This document shows positions 19,098-27,045 of a stretch of DNA of 50,291 bases, piece by piece. The first letter of the stretch is position 1. The number at the start of each line of letters is the position of its first letter. The position numbers were made by a program, and so were the translations under genes. This DNA is from Candidatus Peregrinibacteria bacterium (GTDB lineage Bacteria > Patescibacteriota > Gracilibacteria > Peribacterales > Peribacteraceae). The notes below the pieces were generated by a model, which was not told where the DNA came from, searched no databases, and worked only from the letters and a program-made list of their open reading frames with translations. The DNA lies in NCBI GenBank assembly GCA_018648865.1, contig JABGQH010000003.1, forward strand, positions 1-50,291. Direction: 5' to 3'.

Positions 19098-19786
19098 TTC
19101 CATTTTTTTACCTGTATCCCCTGTTTTGCAGCTGCTTGCTCTGCACGTTGTTTGCTGTTGCCTTTTCCTTCTGCAACTCTTTCATCTTGCAAGAATACAG
19201 CACATGTAAATTCTTTATCATGATCAGGGCCTTCTTCTGAAATCACTTCATAATGAGGAGTAATTCCAAGTAGCTCTTGTGATTTTTCTTGGAATACACT
19301 CTTAAAGTCTTGATGTTTTCCTTCTGCAAGTAATTTCTGCAAATGATTTAGAATAAACTGATCGCAGAAGTCTTTTGCCTTGTCGTATCCCTGATCCAAA
19401 AATAGAGCACCAATTAATGCCTCTACCGCATTTGCAAGTGTAGATGGCTTCTCTCGACCACCACTGGCCTCCTCTCCCCTACTCATGAATATATATGATC
19501 CAAGCTGAATCTCGTTTGCAACAGTAGCTAAATGTTCACCCTTTACTAATGCACTCCTCCAACTGGTTAATTCTCCTTCTGATTTGTCTGTAAATTGAAA
19601 CAAATACTCAGTAGAAACCAACTCAAGTACAGCGTCCCCTAGGAACTCTAGCCTTTCATTGTGACCAATAGATCTGCTCTGACGAACAGAGCTTCTGTGG
19701 GTAAGCGCTCTTACAAGCATGTTCTTGTCTTTAAACAAAACACCAATTGTTTTTTCTAAATTAATAAATGAAGCAGGTTGAGACAT
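19094..19786 (-). CDS. rnc: Ribonuclease III
   Basis: Double-strand-specific endoribonuclease for rRNA and mRNA maturation. The catalytic signature NERLEFLGDAVLEL (about residues 43-56) carries the metal-binding Glu and Asp, and the second acidic site appears in NAVEALIGALFLDQG (about 117-131). The C-terminal dsRNA-binding domain (about 155-228) ends with the typical GKGNSKQRAEQAAAKQGI. The 230-residue length is normal. It lies 24 nt downstream of nusB on the same strand. A TACACT box 8 nt before the ATG may add an internal promoter. Its end overlaps that of rpsJ by 4 bp. Confidence 0.96.
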   Translation of the reverse strand: MSQPASFINLEKTIGVLFKDKNMLVRALTHRSSVRQSRSIGHNERLEFLGDAVLELVSTEYLFQFTDKSEGELTSWRSALVKGEHLATVANEIQLGSYIFMSRGEEASGGREKPSTLANAVEALIGALFLDQGYDKAKDFCDQFILNHLQKLLAEGKHQDFKSVFQEKSQELLGITPHYEVISEEGPDHDKEFTCAVFLQDERVAEGKGNSKQRAEQAAAKQGIQVKKWN

Positions 19787-19810
19787 ATGACATTAGTGTA
19801 CGTGTTATTA

Positions 19811-20218
19811 CTAGTGATGGGCAATCGCATTAAGTACCCCATTAACAAATTTTCCACTCTCTGCTGTTCCATATTCTTTCGCTATATCAATTGCCTCATT
19901 CATAACAACTGCAGGAGGTGCATCATTTCCATATCTAATCTCATAAGTACTTATAAGTAGAATCACTCTAGAGATGGGATCCATTTGATCCAGTGGCCAA
20001 TTTGGTGCGTCTTTTTGTATTATCTTCTTTAAGTCATCTTGCTTTTCAATAACTCCATGCAACAAAGATATTGCAAATTCTTTATCTACATCTCCACATT
20101 CTTTAATAAGCTCATCTATGTTCCTATCTAAACAAGTATCTTCGTCTGTACTGTGTAATTCTTGCTCAAATAGCACTTGCATAACAGCTATTCGCGAAAG
20201 ATGACGTTTACGAGCCAT
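19811..20218 (-). CDS. nusB: Transcription antitermination factor NusB
   Basis: NusB binds boxA RNA with S10 to keep transcription of rRNA operons going. The sequence fits throughout: RHLSRIAVMQVLFEQEL at the N-terminus, DQMDPISRVILLISTYEI in the middle, and VVMNEAIDIAKEYG followed by GKFVNGVLNAIA at the C-terminus. The length of 135 is typical. It lies between a small basic protein gene (26 nt upstream) and rnc (24 nt downstream) in one minus-strand operon. Its partner S10 is encoded 0.7 kb away on the opposite strand. Confidence 0.95.
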   Translation of the reverse strand: MARKRHLSRIAVMQVLFEQELHSTDEDTCLDRNIDELIKECGDVDKEFAISLLHGVIEKQDDLKKIIQKDAPNWPLDQMDPISRVILLISTYEIRYGNDAPPAVVMNEAIDIAKEYGTAESGKFVNGVLNAIAHH

Positions 20219-20243
20219 AATGGAATAGAGAAATAAGAAATGA

Positions 20244-20429
20244 TTACGCTTTTACCCTTGTGATACCTTCTAATGCCTTATCTGCAGCATTCTTTGGTTT
20301 TGCTCTAAGGGCATATGGCGACTTGCTCCTATTATTTAGGCGTCGTATCTGTTTTTGCACATAAGCTGCGAACTGATCTCTTCCTTTGCTCTTTGCGCGC
20401 CGTTTCTTTGGTGTAGGACGTTTAGACAT
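20244..20429 (-). CDS. Small basic protein, candidate ribosomal protein L32
   Basis: A 61-residue very basic protein (start MSKRPTPKKRRAKSKGRD). It heads the nusB-rnc operon, a place where rpmF (L32) is often found near rnc. The N-terminal P-KKR-x-SK-type pattern is reminiscent of L32, but it lacks Cys and the middle segment (RRLNNRSKSPYALRAKPK) is not diagnostic. It could be L32 or another small RNA-binding protein. A weak TACACG box lies upstream; the mRNA leader would be short. Confidence 0.6.
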   Translation of the reverse strand: MSKRPTPKKRRAKSKGRDQFAAYVQKQIRRLNNRSKSPYALRAKPKNAADKALEGITRVKA

Positions 20430-20681
20430 AAAAAATCCCGTGTAGATTACGTTGAGAACCCCCCTTAGTAAAGTAAATAGTGGTGTTTATAATTAAACGT
20501 CAAATGGTTTATATCACTTCCTACAGAATTATACACATAAATCATCTAAGGAATCTGACCAATTATTCGATTTGAATATATCGAATTACATATTTGTTTT
20601 TTCTATTTGCGTATTTGCGCAAGTATGCAAATAGAAATTGTCAAAAGTCTAAAACTTGAAAGTGCCAACTAATTCATTACA

Positions 20682-20850
20682 TGTTCATTTTTTGTCTTGA
20701 TACAAAAAACGAACCAAAAAAGATCAAGACAAGCGCAGACTCGTTCGTCGCATACTTGCTCGATATATGTTTGACTCACAGAGACAAGTCATCTGTTCGT
20801 GCCAAATTCGAAGCAATGCAATGCTCCTCACTCAAACAAATGCGCTTGCC
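20682..20850 (+). repeat. Long dispersed repeat, copy 1
   Basis: From TGTTCATTTTTTGTCTTGAT at 20682 to 20792 the sequence is almost identical (about four substitutions) to the reverse complement of 41199-41309. A second shared block follows at 20820-20850 (AATGCTCCT, then CTCAAACAA, then TGCGC), matching 41108-41138. The first part can fold into alternative hairpins: GTTC/GAAC with T6G/CA6, or TCTTGAT/ATCAAGA. No protein is encoded. It looks like a non-autonomous intergenic repeat. Confidence 0.75.
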
Positions 20851-20911
20851 ACTGTTTCACTGTTTTACTGCTTTACTTCCTTGCTCCTCTCTCAAACAAG
20901 TGCGCTTGCCA
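20823..20911 (+). repeat. Direct repeat pair, 60-bp period
   Basis: The 29-nt unit GCTCCTC-x-CTCAAACAA-x-TGCGCTTGCCA occurs at 20823-20851 and 20883-20911 with two differences. The 31-nt spacer is rich in ACTG/TTAC words. The first unit is the end of dispersed repeat copy 1, so the second may be a remnant of a tandem or truncated copy. Confidence 0.6.
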
Positions 20912-21007
20912 TTTTTTATTCTGCTCTGAGCTTATGGCTTAAGTCTTAAAGCTTTCCAAAATACTTACGATCTAAAAATATAGCTGCTATCAAATAAATA
21001 CGTTTTC

Positions 21008-21016
21008 TGCTATAAT
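21008..21016 (+). promoter_or_regulatory. Extended -10 promoter TGCTATAAT for a leaderless gene
   Basis: A perfect TGn-TATAAT element ends 10 nt before the ATG at 21027. Transcription would begin at or a few nt before the start codon. It is the clearest example of a pattern seen at about 21 genes here. Confidence 0.7.
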
Positions 21017-21026
21017 ACTATGATTT

Positions 21027-21884
21027 ATGCCCGAAATTCTCGGTTCACTACTGGCGCAAATAAACTATGGAAATCTAGACCCATGTCCATTGGGATCAGG
21101 TCTATCTTGTGTTGGTGCAGGAGGTGGCACAGCATATATTCGAAATCTTATTATTGGCCCACAGGGTCTTCAAATTGCATTTGTAGGAATACTATTTGGA
21201 ATGTCTCTGTTTTATGGAGTTTTGCTAATTATTGGTAGTAGATCAGAAAGTATTATTTCAGAAGTTAAAGTCGCATACGGACAAGCAGTGGGCGCAGCTC
21301 TATTAGTTGGTGGAGCGTTGTTTTTGGCAGATACGTTTGCCTCTAGCACCCCACGAATTGTAGAACCATCTCCGTTTCACATACTCGCAATGAATACCAT
21401 TGAGTTTATGTCTGCTTTAATAGCAACTGCGGTAATCATTAACATTACTTTGCAAGGTATTCGCTTGGTTATAGCCATGGAAGATGGAGATATAGATAGA
21501 GCTAAAAAAGGATTTAAACAGGGCATAATTGGAGCTGCAATTGCGATTCTAGCTATCCCAATCGTTAGAACATTTACTAATGTAAATACATTAGATGGTG
21601 TTATAAATCCTGGCGGTCCGCAGTCTTTAATAATCGAATTAATTGGTATTGGTAGATACTTCACTCTAATTCTTGGTAGCCTTTCTGTAACTGGAATAAT
21701 AGTTGCAGGAATATTCCTTGTTATATCTGTAGATGAAGGAATGAAAGATAAAGCCAGAAAGCTAATTGCTACATCTTTAATTGCGTTAGTTGTTGCACTT
21801 ACATCGTATGGTTTGGTGCAAATGTTTTTACCAGATCAACTTTCTACAGCTTTTATAAATGTTTCAAATATAATTATCTCTTAA
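21027..21884 (+). CDS. Multi-span membrane protein with repeated VirB2/TrbC-like hairpins, 1
   Basis: 285 residues with about six hydrophobic helices arranged as three helix-short charged loop-helix units: around residues 45-105 (loop with GSRSESIISEVKVAYGQ), 115-185 (AMEDGDIDRAKKGFKQG) and 205-275 (SVDEGMKDKARKLIA). Each unit resembles one VirB2/TrbC-type pilin hairpin, where a small cytoplasmic loop carries D/E then K-A-K/R residues. There is no classical signal peptide. It is followed after 3 nt by a second protein of the same design, so the two likely work as a pair. No secretion ATPase genes are in view. Family naming is by pattern only. Confidence 0.8.
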   Translation: MPEILGSLLAQINYGNLDPCPLGSGLSCVGAGGGTAYIRNLIIGPQGLQIAFVGILFGMSLFYGVLLIIGSRSESIISEVKVAYGQAVGAALLVGGALFLADTFASSTPRIVEPSPFHILAMNTIEFMSALIATAVIINITLQGIRLVIAMEDGDIDRAKKGFKQGIIGAAIAILAIPIVRTFTNVNTLDGVINPGGPQSLIIELIGIGRYFTLILGSLSVTGIIVAGIFLVISVDEGMKDKARKLIATSLIALVVALTSYGLVQMFLPDQLSTAFINVSNIIIS

Positions 21885-21887
21885 AAA

Positions 21888-22751
21888 ATGATTATTTCTC
21901 CTTTTGTATCGGCTATTGCTTCAATTATAAAATTAGTGTGCTTACAAATTGCACATGCTGAATTTGTAATAGATCCCGGCTCTGCGATTAATCAAGTAGG
22001 TGGCAATTTAAATACTACCTTGGTTGGTGGAAATATAGGCCAAGTTCTATCTGGTTCATTTTCGCAATACCTTCCACTGGCCAATTTGATTGCCGTAATA
22101 ATTATTATTGGGACAGGCTTGTTTTTAGTAACAGCCCAAGATGAAAATCAAATTCCAAAAGCAAGAAACACACTTATAGCATTAATATTTGCAATTATTT
22201 CTATGAATCTAGCAGAAGCATTTGCAGGAGGTGTTGTTATTGGTTTATTTGGCGCTACTGGTGCGCAGCAGGGTGCATCCATTATTTCAAGAGAAATTAT
22301 AGGATTAATCAATTTCCTAGAAGTACCAATAGTAGCAATAGCCATTATTATGATCTTATTGAGTGGTATTCGTGCAATGTTAATGTTTGGAACAGACCAA
22401 GGAAATGCAGATATGCGAAGAACAGTAATTGCTGTTCTTTCTGGGATATTAATAATATCTGCAAAGATGGTACTAGCAACAGCAATAGGAGCAAACGAAC
22501 ACGATGTATTAATACAAGGATCACCAGATAGCGAACCACTTGTATTGCTAATTGCTGATGCATTAAAAATTATACTTAGCTTTATGGCACTTGCTGCTGT
22601 AGTAGTTATTGTAATTGCAGGAATAATGCTGGTAGCAAATAGAGGTGATCAAGACGTTATGGATAAATCTAGAAATATGATAGCCAGAACAATTATTGGC
22701 TTAATTATAATACTAGTTAGCTCTGGATTAGTTTCTGTAGTTTTAATTTAA
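21888..22751 (+). CDS. Multi-span membrane protein with repeated VirB2/TrbC-like hairpins, 2
   Basis: 287 residues, starting 3 nt after the previous stop with no ribosome-binding site. An N-terminal helix (LVCLQIAHA) may be a signal peptide. Three hairpin units follow: about residues 65-120 (loop TAQDENQIPKARN), 135-200 (MFGTDQGNADMRRT) and 220-287 (ANRGDQDVMDKSRNM). The last unit is clearly paralogous to the last unit of the upstream protein (IVIAGIMLVA compared with IIVAGIFLVI, then D, then K-A/S-R). This suggests duplication within and between genes. A role in a pilus or conjugation-like channel is inferred from the family pattern, not shown. Confidence 0.8.
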   Translation: MIISPFVSAIASIIKLVCLQIAHAEFVIDPGSAINQVGGNLNTTLVGGNIGQVLSGSFSQYLPLANLIAVIIIIGTGLFLVTAQDENQIPKARNTLIALIFAIISMNLAEAFAGGVVIGLFGATGAQQGASIISREIIGLINFLEVPIVAIAIIMILLSGIRAMLMFGTDQGNADMRRTVIAVLSGILIISAKMVLATAIGANEHDVLIQGSPDSEPLVLLIADALKIILSFMALAAVVVIVIAGIMLVANRGDQDVMDKSRNMIARTIIGLIIILVSSGLVSVVLI

Positions 22752-22757
22752 TATTAT

Positions 22758-23570
22758 TTAGGCTGCTGTATTTGATGCAACTGCACATCCTCTGCCTACC
22801 TCTTTTACATCATGCGTTCTAATAAACTCAGCACCATTTAATACGGATATACAGGAGGCAGCAATTGTCTCTGGTAATCGTTCGCTTGGTGGTAAATTAT
22901 TTTTCCCAGAAAGGAAAGATTTTCTAGATGGACTAACTAATATTGGTAATTTTAAAGCATCTTTCAACTCTTTTAATCTTGCTATTATTTCAAATGAATA
23001 CTTGGGATTAGATGAAACAAAATGCCCCATCCCCGGATCAATAATTATTTGATCATATGGAATCCCAGCAGTACGTGCGACATCTATTCTAGATTTTAAG
23101 AACTCAATTATTGTATTAATCACATCTTCGTATTCGTTTTCTTTTATAGTTGTTCTTGGTGAATTGTCTTTTGAATACATTAGAACAATGGGGACTTTAT
23201 TTTTAGCAATAGTGTTAAACATGTTTTTATCACCTCTGCCTGCTGTTACATCGTTAACTATTGTTGCTCCTACATCTATTGCCTCCTGCGCAACTGATGA
23301 TTTATACGTGTCTATAGAAATTTCAAGATTAGGATATTTATCCTTACAAGCTTTAATTATTGGAATCACACGATCGCTCTCTTCATTCGCAGAAACTTCT
23401 TTTGAACCTGGTCCTGTAGATTCTCCACCAATATCAATAATATCTACACCTTCTTCTATCATTTCTTCAATTCTAACTAATGCTGAATCTACATCTAAAT
23501 ATTTTCCTCCATCAAAATATGAATCTGGAGTTGTATTTAATATTCCAACTATTTTATATTCCTTTTCCAT
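22758..23570 (-). CDS. folP: Dihydropteroate synthase
   Basis: It joins pterin pyrophosphate to p-aminobenzoate in folate synthesis. The motifs are in order: NTTPDSYFDGG (residues 12-22), DIGGESTGPGSKEV with the EES-R that follows, SIDTYKSSVAQEA, VNDVTAG, IIDPGMGHF, and the C-terminal SRKSFLSG and FIRTHDVKE. The length of 270 is normal. The ATG at 23570 follows a TAGAAT box by 6 nt. It is convergent with the membrane protein gene, 6 nt away. No other folate gene is in the window. The substitution of the common H-M-Q-G segment by MYSKDNSPRT is a deviation but lies in a variable loop. Confidence 0.93.
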   Translation of the reverse strand: MEKEYKIVGILNTTPDSYFDGGKYLDVDSALVRIEEMIEEGVDIIDIGGESTGPGSKEVSANEESDRVIPIIKACKDKYPNLEISIDTYKSSVAQEAIDVGATIVNDVTAGRGDKNMFNTIAKNKVPIVLMYSKDNSPRTTIKENEYEDVINTIIEFLKSRIDVARTAGIPYDQIIIDPGMGHFVSSNPKYSFEIIARLKELKDALKLPILVSPSRKSFLSGKNNLPPSERLPETIAASCISVLNGAEFIRTHDVKEVGRGCAVASNTAA

Positions 23571-23623
23571 AAGGACATTCTATATCTAATAATCTTATTA
23601 ATCATACACAATTTATATGTATT

Positions 23624-25285
23624 CTATGCTGTCCAAGCCTTTTCTATGTACTCATTAACACATCTATTTGTGTTAAAGAAACCAACAAGCCCTATTGCTC
23701 GTTTCATACGCCTAATCCATCTAATTCTATTCTCGTAATAATATTCTGGGATTACCTCAAATTGTAATTGTGTATACAAATCCTCAGCATCTATTTTTCT
23801 GTGTGCCTCACCATCCGTAGCCCTAGCCAGTGGCCCTATTCTCCATCCGCTTTCTGGATCTTTACTGTACCCCTCTATCCACCAACCATCTAATGTGGAT
23901 AGATTTAATACTCCATTCACACATGCTTTCATCCCAGATGTTCCAGATGCCTCAAATAAACGCATAGGAGTATTAAGCCAAACGTCTGCACCACTTACCA
24001 TAAGTTTTGCAAGATCAGGATTATAGTTTTCTAAAAAAACAATTTTTACAAAATCTTTTAGTGAACTAGACCTCTGCACCATTCTTTGTATTACATCTTG
24101 AGAAAACTTATCGGAAGGATGTGCATTACCAGCATGAATAATTTGTACTCTACCTCCTGCTACTTCTTTTAGTCTTTCTAGATTCTGATACAATAGTTCT
24201 GGTCTTTTATACGGAACAACACGGCGCGCGCTTGCTATTGTTAGTGTATCTGAATCAAATGGAGTCACTGTGTGTTTGTTTACCTCTTCTATTAATCTTT
24301 TCTTTGCAGATTGATGTGCATTCCATATCTCTTTGTCTGGGATATCATCACAATCTAAAACGGTAAGTACCGATGGATCTTTTTTCCATCCAGATGCATA
24401 TTTATCGAGTACTTTAGACATCTCATCACATGCCCATGTTCTATGGTGTATTCCATTCGTTATATAATCGACTTCTTCGTCTGGAAACATAGAAGCAGAA
24501 ACTTCCCCATGAATTTCTGAAACACCATGCGTGTAATGACTCAAGTGCATAGCAAGTAGAGTCATAGATAATGAATCCTGACCTGCTAGATCTTTTATAT
24601 GCCAAGGTAACATGTCTCCTACTACTCTATGTGCTATTTCATATGAAAATACATCATGACCAGCTTTTACTGGAGTATGAGTTGTAAAAGCACAATTAGG
24701 CCTTACGAGTTCATCTTTATAATCTCTTTCTTTTAGTAACTCTAAAGTTAAAAAAGCTGCATGTCCTTCGTTCATATGGAATGTCCCAATATTGTTGTAG
24801 TTCAGGGCTCTTAGCATTCTAACCCCACCAATACCAAGTACTACCTCTTGTTTTAGTCTCATATATCCATCTCCTCCATAAAGATATTTTGTTATCTCTC
24901 TATCTTGTGGGGAGTTCTCTTCTAAATTTGTATCTAAAAATATAACTGGGACTATATTCTCTTCTATACCTGCAACATCGTATATCCATGCGCCTACTTT
25001 AATTTCTCTCCCCTCTACTGTTACAGAAATTGTTTTATCCACTTTCTTCATTACATCTATGGGATTCCATTTTCTATCTTCGTATGTTTGTGAGCCATCT
25101 GCATGGATTGTCTGTTTCATATATCCATGCTGCCAACACATTGTTACACACGCAGCATTTACACCCATATCTGCACATGAGCGCATCATATCCCCTGCTA
25201 ACATCCCAAGTCCGCCTGCATATGTTGGAACATCGGACCTTAGGCCGATTTCCATCGAAAAGTATGCAACTTTTAAATCAGACAT
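23624..25285 (-). CDS. glgP: Alpha-glucan (glycogen/maltodextrin) phosphorylase
   Basis: A GT35 enzyme releasing glucose-1-phosphate from alpha-1,4-glucans with pyridoxal phosphate. The start has YFSMEIGLRSDVPTYAGGLG, typical of the short archaeal/bacterial class, followed by NEGHAAF and THTPVKAGHD in the middle. The PLP-lysine segment near the C-terminus is EASGTSGMKACVNGVLNLST with LDGWW. At 553 residues it is shorter than E. coli GlgP (about 800), as in that class. An extended -10 box (TGGTATAAT) lies about 18 nt upstream of the ATG. The divergent neighbour is a phosphohexomutase, which would convert its glucose-1-phosphate product to glucose-6-phosphate. Confidence 0.94.
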   Translation of the reverse strand: MSDLKVAYFSMEIGLRSDVPTYAGGLGMLAGDMMRSCADMGVNAACVTMCWQHGYMKQTIHADGSQTYEDRKWNPIDVMKKVDKTISVTVEGREIKVGAWIYDVAGIEENIVPVIFLDTNLEENSPQDREITKYLYGGDGYMRLKQEVVLGIGGVRMLRALNYNNIGTFHMNEGHAAFLTLELLKERDYKDELVRPNCAFTTHTPVKAGHDVFSYEIAHRVVGDMLPWHIKDLAGQDSLSMTLLAMHLSHYTHGVSEIHGEVSASMFPDEEVDYITNGIHHRTWACDEMSKVLDKYASGWKKDPSVLTVLDCDDIPDKEIWNAHQSAKKRLIEEVNKHTVTPFDSDTLTIASARRVVPYKRPELLYQNLERLKEVAGGRVQIIHAGNAHPSDKFSQDVIQRMVQRSSSLKDFVKIVFLENYNPDLAKLMVSGADVWLNTPMRLFEASGTSGMKACVNGVLNLSTLDGWWIEGYSKDPESGWRIGPLARATDGEAHRKIDAEDLYTQLQFEVIPEYYYENRIRWIRRMKRAIGLVGFFNTNRCVNEYIEKAWTA

Positions 25286-25332
25286 ATAATTTTTATTTCA
25301 TGTATATTATACCACATATTGATGTGTAGGTC

Positions 25333-25373
25333 GAAAGTCTTAATGTCAAAGGTCAAAGATCTTAAAGACTTTC
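25333..25373. repeat. Hairpin between divergent glgP and phosphohexomutase genes
   Basis: The arms GAAAGTCTT and AAGACTTTC (9 bp, perfect) flank a loop holding GTCAAAGGTCAAAG. The complementary word TTTTGACCTGTGAC follows at about 25377-25390, so alternative foldings exist. It is in a promoter-proximal position for both genes, so it is not a terminator for either. Similar words (GTCAAAGGT, CTTAAAGCTC) are scattered in other gaps. Confidence 0.4.
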
Positions 25374-25441
25374 AACTTTTGACCTGTGACATTCGACACA
25401 TTACTACACGATAGCAACATAACACTGTATGATAATAAACA

Positions 25442-26818
25442 ATGGCATCAGTTGATCCAAACATTTTTCGTGCATACGACATAAGAGGAAAAGCACATAC
25501 TCAAATCACATCAGAAGCATGTGAGCTAATAGGCAAAGGATTTGGCTCTATATTAATTGAAATGTATGGGGAATCACCAAATATTGTAGTTGGTAGAGAC
25601 GCAAGAACTCATGGAAAAGAATTTGAACAAAGCATAATTAATGGCCTTGTTTCTACTGGATGTAATGTACATTTGATTGGTCAAACACCTAGCCCAGTAA
25701 ATTATTTTACAATATGCAATGAAAAGTTAGATGCTGGTGTACAAATAACTGCTAGTCATAATCCAAAAGAAGACAATGGAATTAAATTACAAATTAGAGA
25801 TGCAGAAGCATTTGCAGGAGATGATTTACAAACTTTAAAAAATAGAATATCAGAAGGTTCTTTTGTATCTGGTGCAGGAGAAGTACACGAACTTGATGGA
25901 ATTACTCCTTACGTAGAGCGCTTGGTAAGTTCTTTTAAAAGAGTTGGAGATGGATTGAGCATTGGGATAGATTCTGGGAACGGAGTTGCAGGACCTTTGT
26001 ATAAAGAAGTTTTAGAAAAAGTAGGCTGCACTGTATATGGGTTATTTATTGAGCCAGATGGAGAGTTTCCAAATCATCCTGCCGATCCAAGCAAACACTC
26101 AACTCTGGCTGATCTGCAAAAATTAGTTAAGACTGAATCACTTAATTTAGGTTTTGCTTATGATGGAGATGGGGACAGAGTTGGCTTAGTAGATGAAAAT
26201 AGCAAAATTATTACAGCTGATGAAGTACTTCTTATGCTTGCAAAGGATCATCTACAAAGATTCCCTAGTAATCCTGTTATTTTTACTGTTAGCAATTCTG
26301 GTACTTTGCATACAGAGATAGAAAAATGGGGTGGCAAACCTGTTATGTGCAAAGTAGGACATTCATACGTAGAACATGCAATGAGAGACAACAACGCATT
26401 GCTTGGAGGAGAGCAGTCTGGTCATTTCTTTTGTGCAGAAGAATATTTTGGGTTTGATGATGCGCTTGTTACAACACTTCGCCTACTAAGTATTTTTAAA
26501 AATTCTGGAAAATCTGTATCTGAACTTTGTTTAGATTTCCCAAAAGTTTATCAATCGCCAGAACAAAGACCATTTTGCCCAGATAATGCAAAGGCTTCTA
26601 TCATTGAGAGAGTTATAGAACATTTTACGAAAGAATATCCTGTAGAAACTATGGATGGTGCCCGTATAGATTTTGGAAAAGGAGGGTGGGCAGGGATAAG
26701 AATGAGCAATACAAGCCCATGTCTCTCTATTTGCATAGAAGCTAGAAGTGAAGAATCTCTGCAAAATATTGAACAAATAGTGCTGCGTCATCTAAAAACA
26801 TATGACGAACTAAAGTAG
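25442..26818 (+). CDS. manB: Phosphomannomutase/phosphoglucomutase
   Basis: Alpha-D-phosphohexomutase interconverting hexose 1- and 6-phosphates. All four family motifs are visible: the phosphoserine loop GVQITASHNPKEDNGIKL (Ser about residue 102), the metal-binding YDGDGDRVG, the sugar-binding GGEQSGH, and the phosphate-binding RMSNTSPCLSI near the C-terminus. The length of 458 is typical of the PMM/PGM (AlgC-like) group. A TATGAT box lies 8 nt upstream of the ATG. It is divergent from glgP, suggesting glycogen use. Specificity for mannose or glucose cannot be told from the sequence. Confidence 0.94.
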   Translation: MASVDPNIFRAYDIRGKAHTQITSEACELIGKGFGSILIEMYGESPNIVVGRDARTHGKEFEQSIINGLVSTGCNVHLIGQTPSPVNYFTICNEKLDAGVQITASHNPKEDNGIKLQIRDAEAFAGDDLQTLKNRISEGSFVSGAGEVHELDGITPYVERLVSSFKRVGDGLSIGIDSGNGVAGPLYKEVLEKVGCTVYGLFIEPDGEFPNHPADPSKHSTLADLQKLVKTESLNLGFAYDGDGDRVGLVDENSKIITADEVLLMLAKDHLQRFPSNPVIFTVSNSGTLHTEIEKWGGKPVMCKVGHSYVEHAMRDNNALLGGEQSGHFFCAEEYFGFDDALVTTLRLLSIFKNSGKSVSELCLDFPKVYQSPEQRPFCPDNAKASIIERVIEHFTKEYPVETMDGARIDFGKGGWAGIRMSNTSPCLSICIEARSEESLQNIEQIVLRHLKTYDELK

Positions 26819-26886
26819 AAGATTGCGCAAATAATATGTAATTCATCCTTCGAAATGAGGCTATCTTTTGCTATACTCTTCTGGCT

Positions 26887-27045
26887 ATGAGGTTCCCCCT
26901 TTGTCGTAAACGTAAGAGCAAGACACAACGAGCCGTTAGACACGCAATTGCAGGCCTAATTATTGGAGGCGCTGTTGGTTCTGTTGTAGGTCGTCACCTT
27001 ATGGAAGAAAATGAAGAAACTGATGAAGAAGAAAAAGGTGAATAA
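26887..27045 (+). CDS. Small one-helix protein with Gly-zipper and acidic tail (52 aa)
   Basis: A start ATG 9 nt after an extended -10 box (TGC-TATACT, 26872-26877) supports a real gene. The 52-residue product has a basic N-terminus (RFPLCRKRKSKTQR), a Gly-rich hydrophobic helix (AIAGLIIGGAVGSVVGRHL) and a very acidic tail (EENEETDEEEKGE). The Gly-x3-Gly spacing suits helix packing in a membrane. The stop TAA abuts the end of the convergent asparaginase gene with no gap. Family unknown. Confidence 0.75.
   Translation: MRFPLCRKRKSKTQRAVRHAIAGLIIGGAVGSVVGRHLMEENEETDEEEKGE

Larger units (their letters stand above)
20430..21026. other. 597-bp intergenic region rich in repeats
   Basis: The region lies between divergent genes. 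It holds one copy of a long dispersed repeat (20682-20850), a direct repeat at 20823-20851 and 20883-20911, and the promoter of the membrane-protein gene at 21027. The short frames here (around 20681-20949) read through the repeat and have no coding character. No gene is supported. Confidence 0.6.

Noticed and set aside
20823-20911. CRISPR-like direct repeats
   Set aside because: Only two imperfect units exist, no third unit or leader is present, and no cas gene is in the window.
20681-20949. Two short overlapping plus-strand frames upstream of the membrane-protein pair
   Set aside because: They read through the dispersed repeat, which also occurs non-coding at 41108-41309, and have no promoter or domain.
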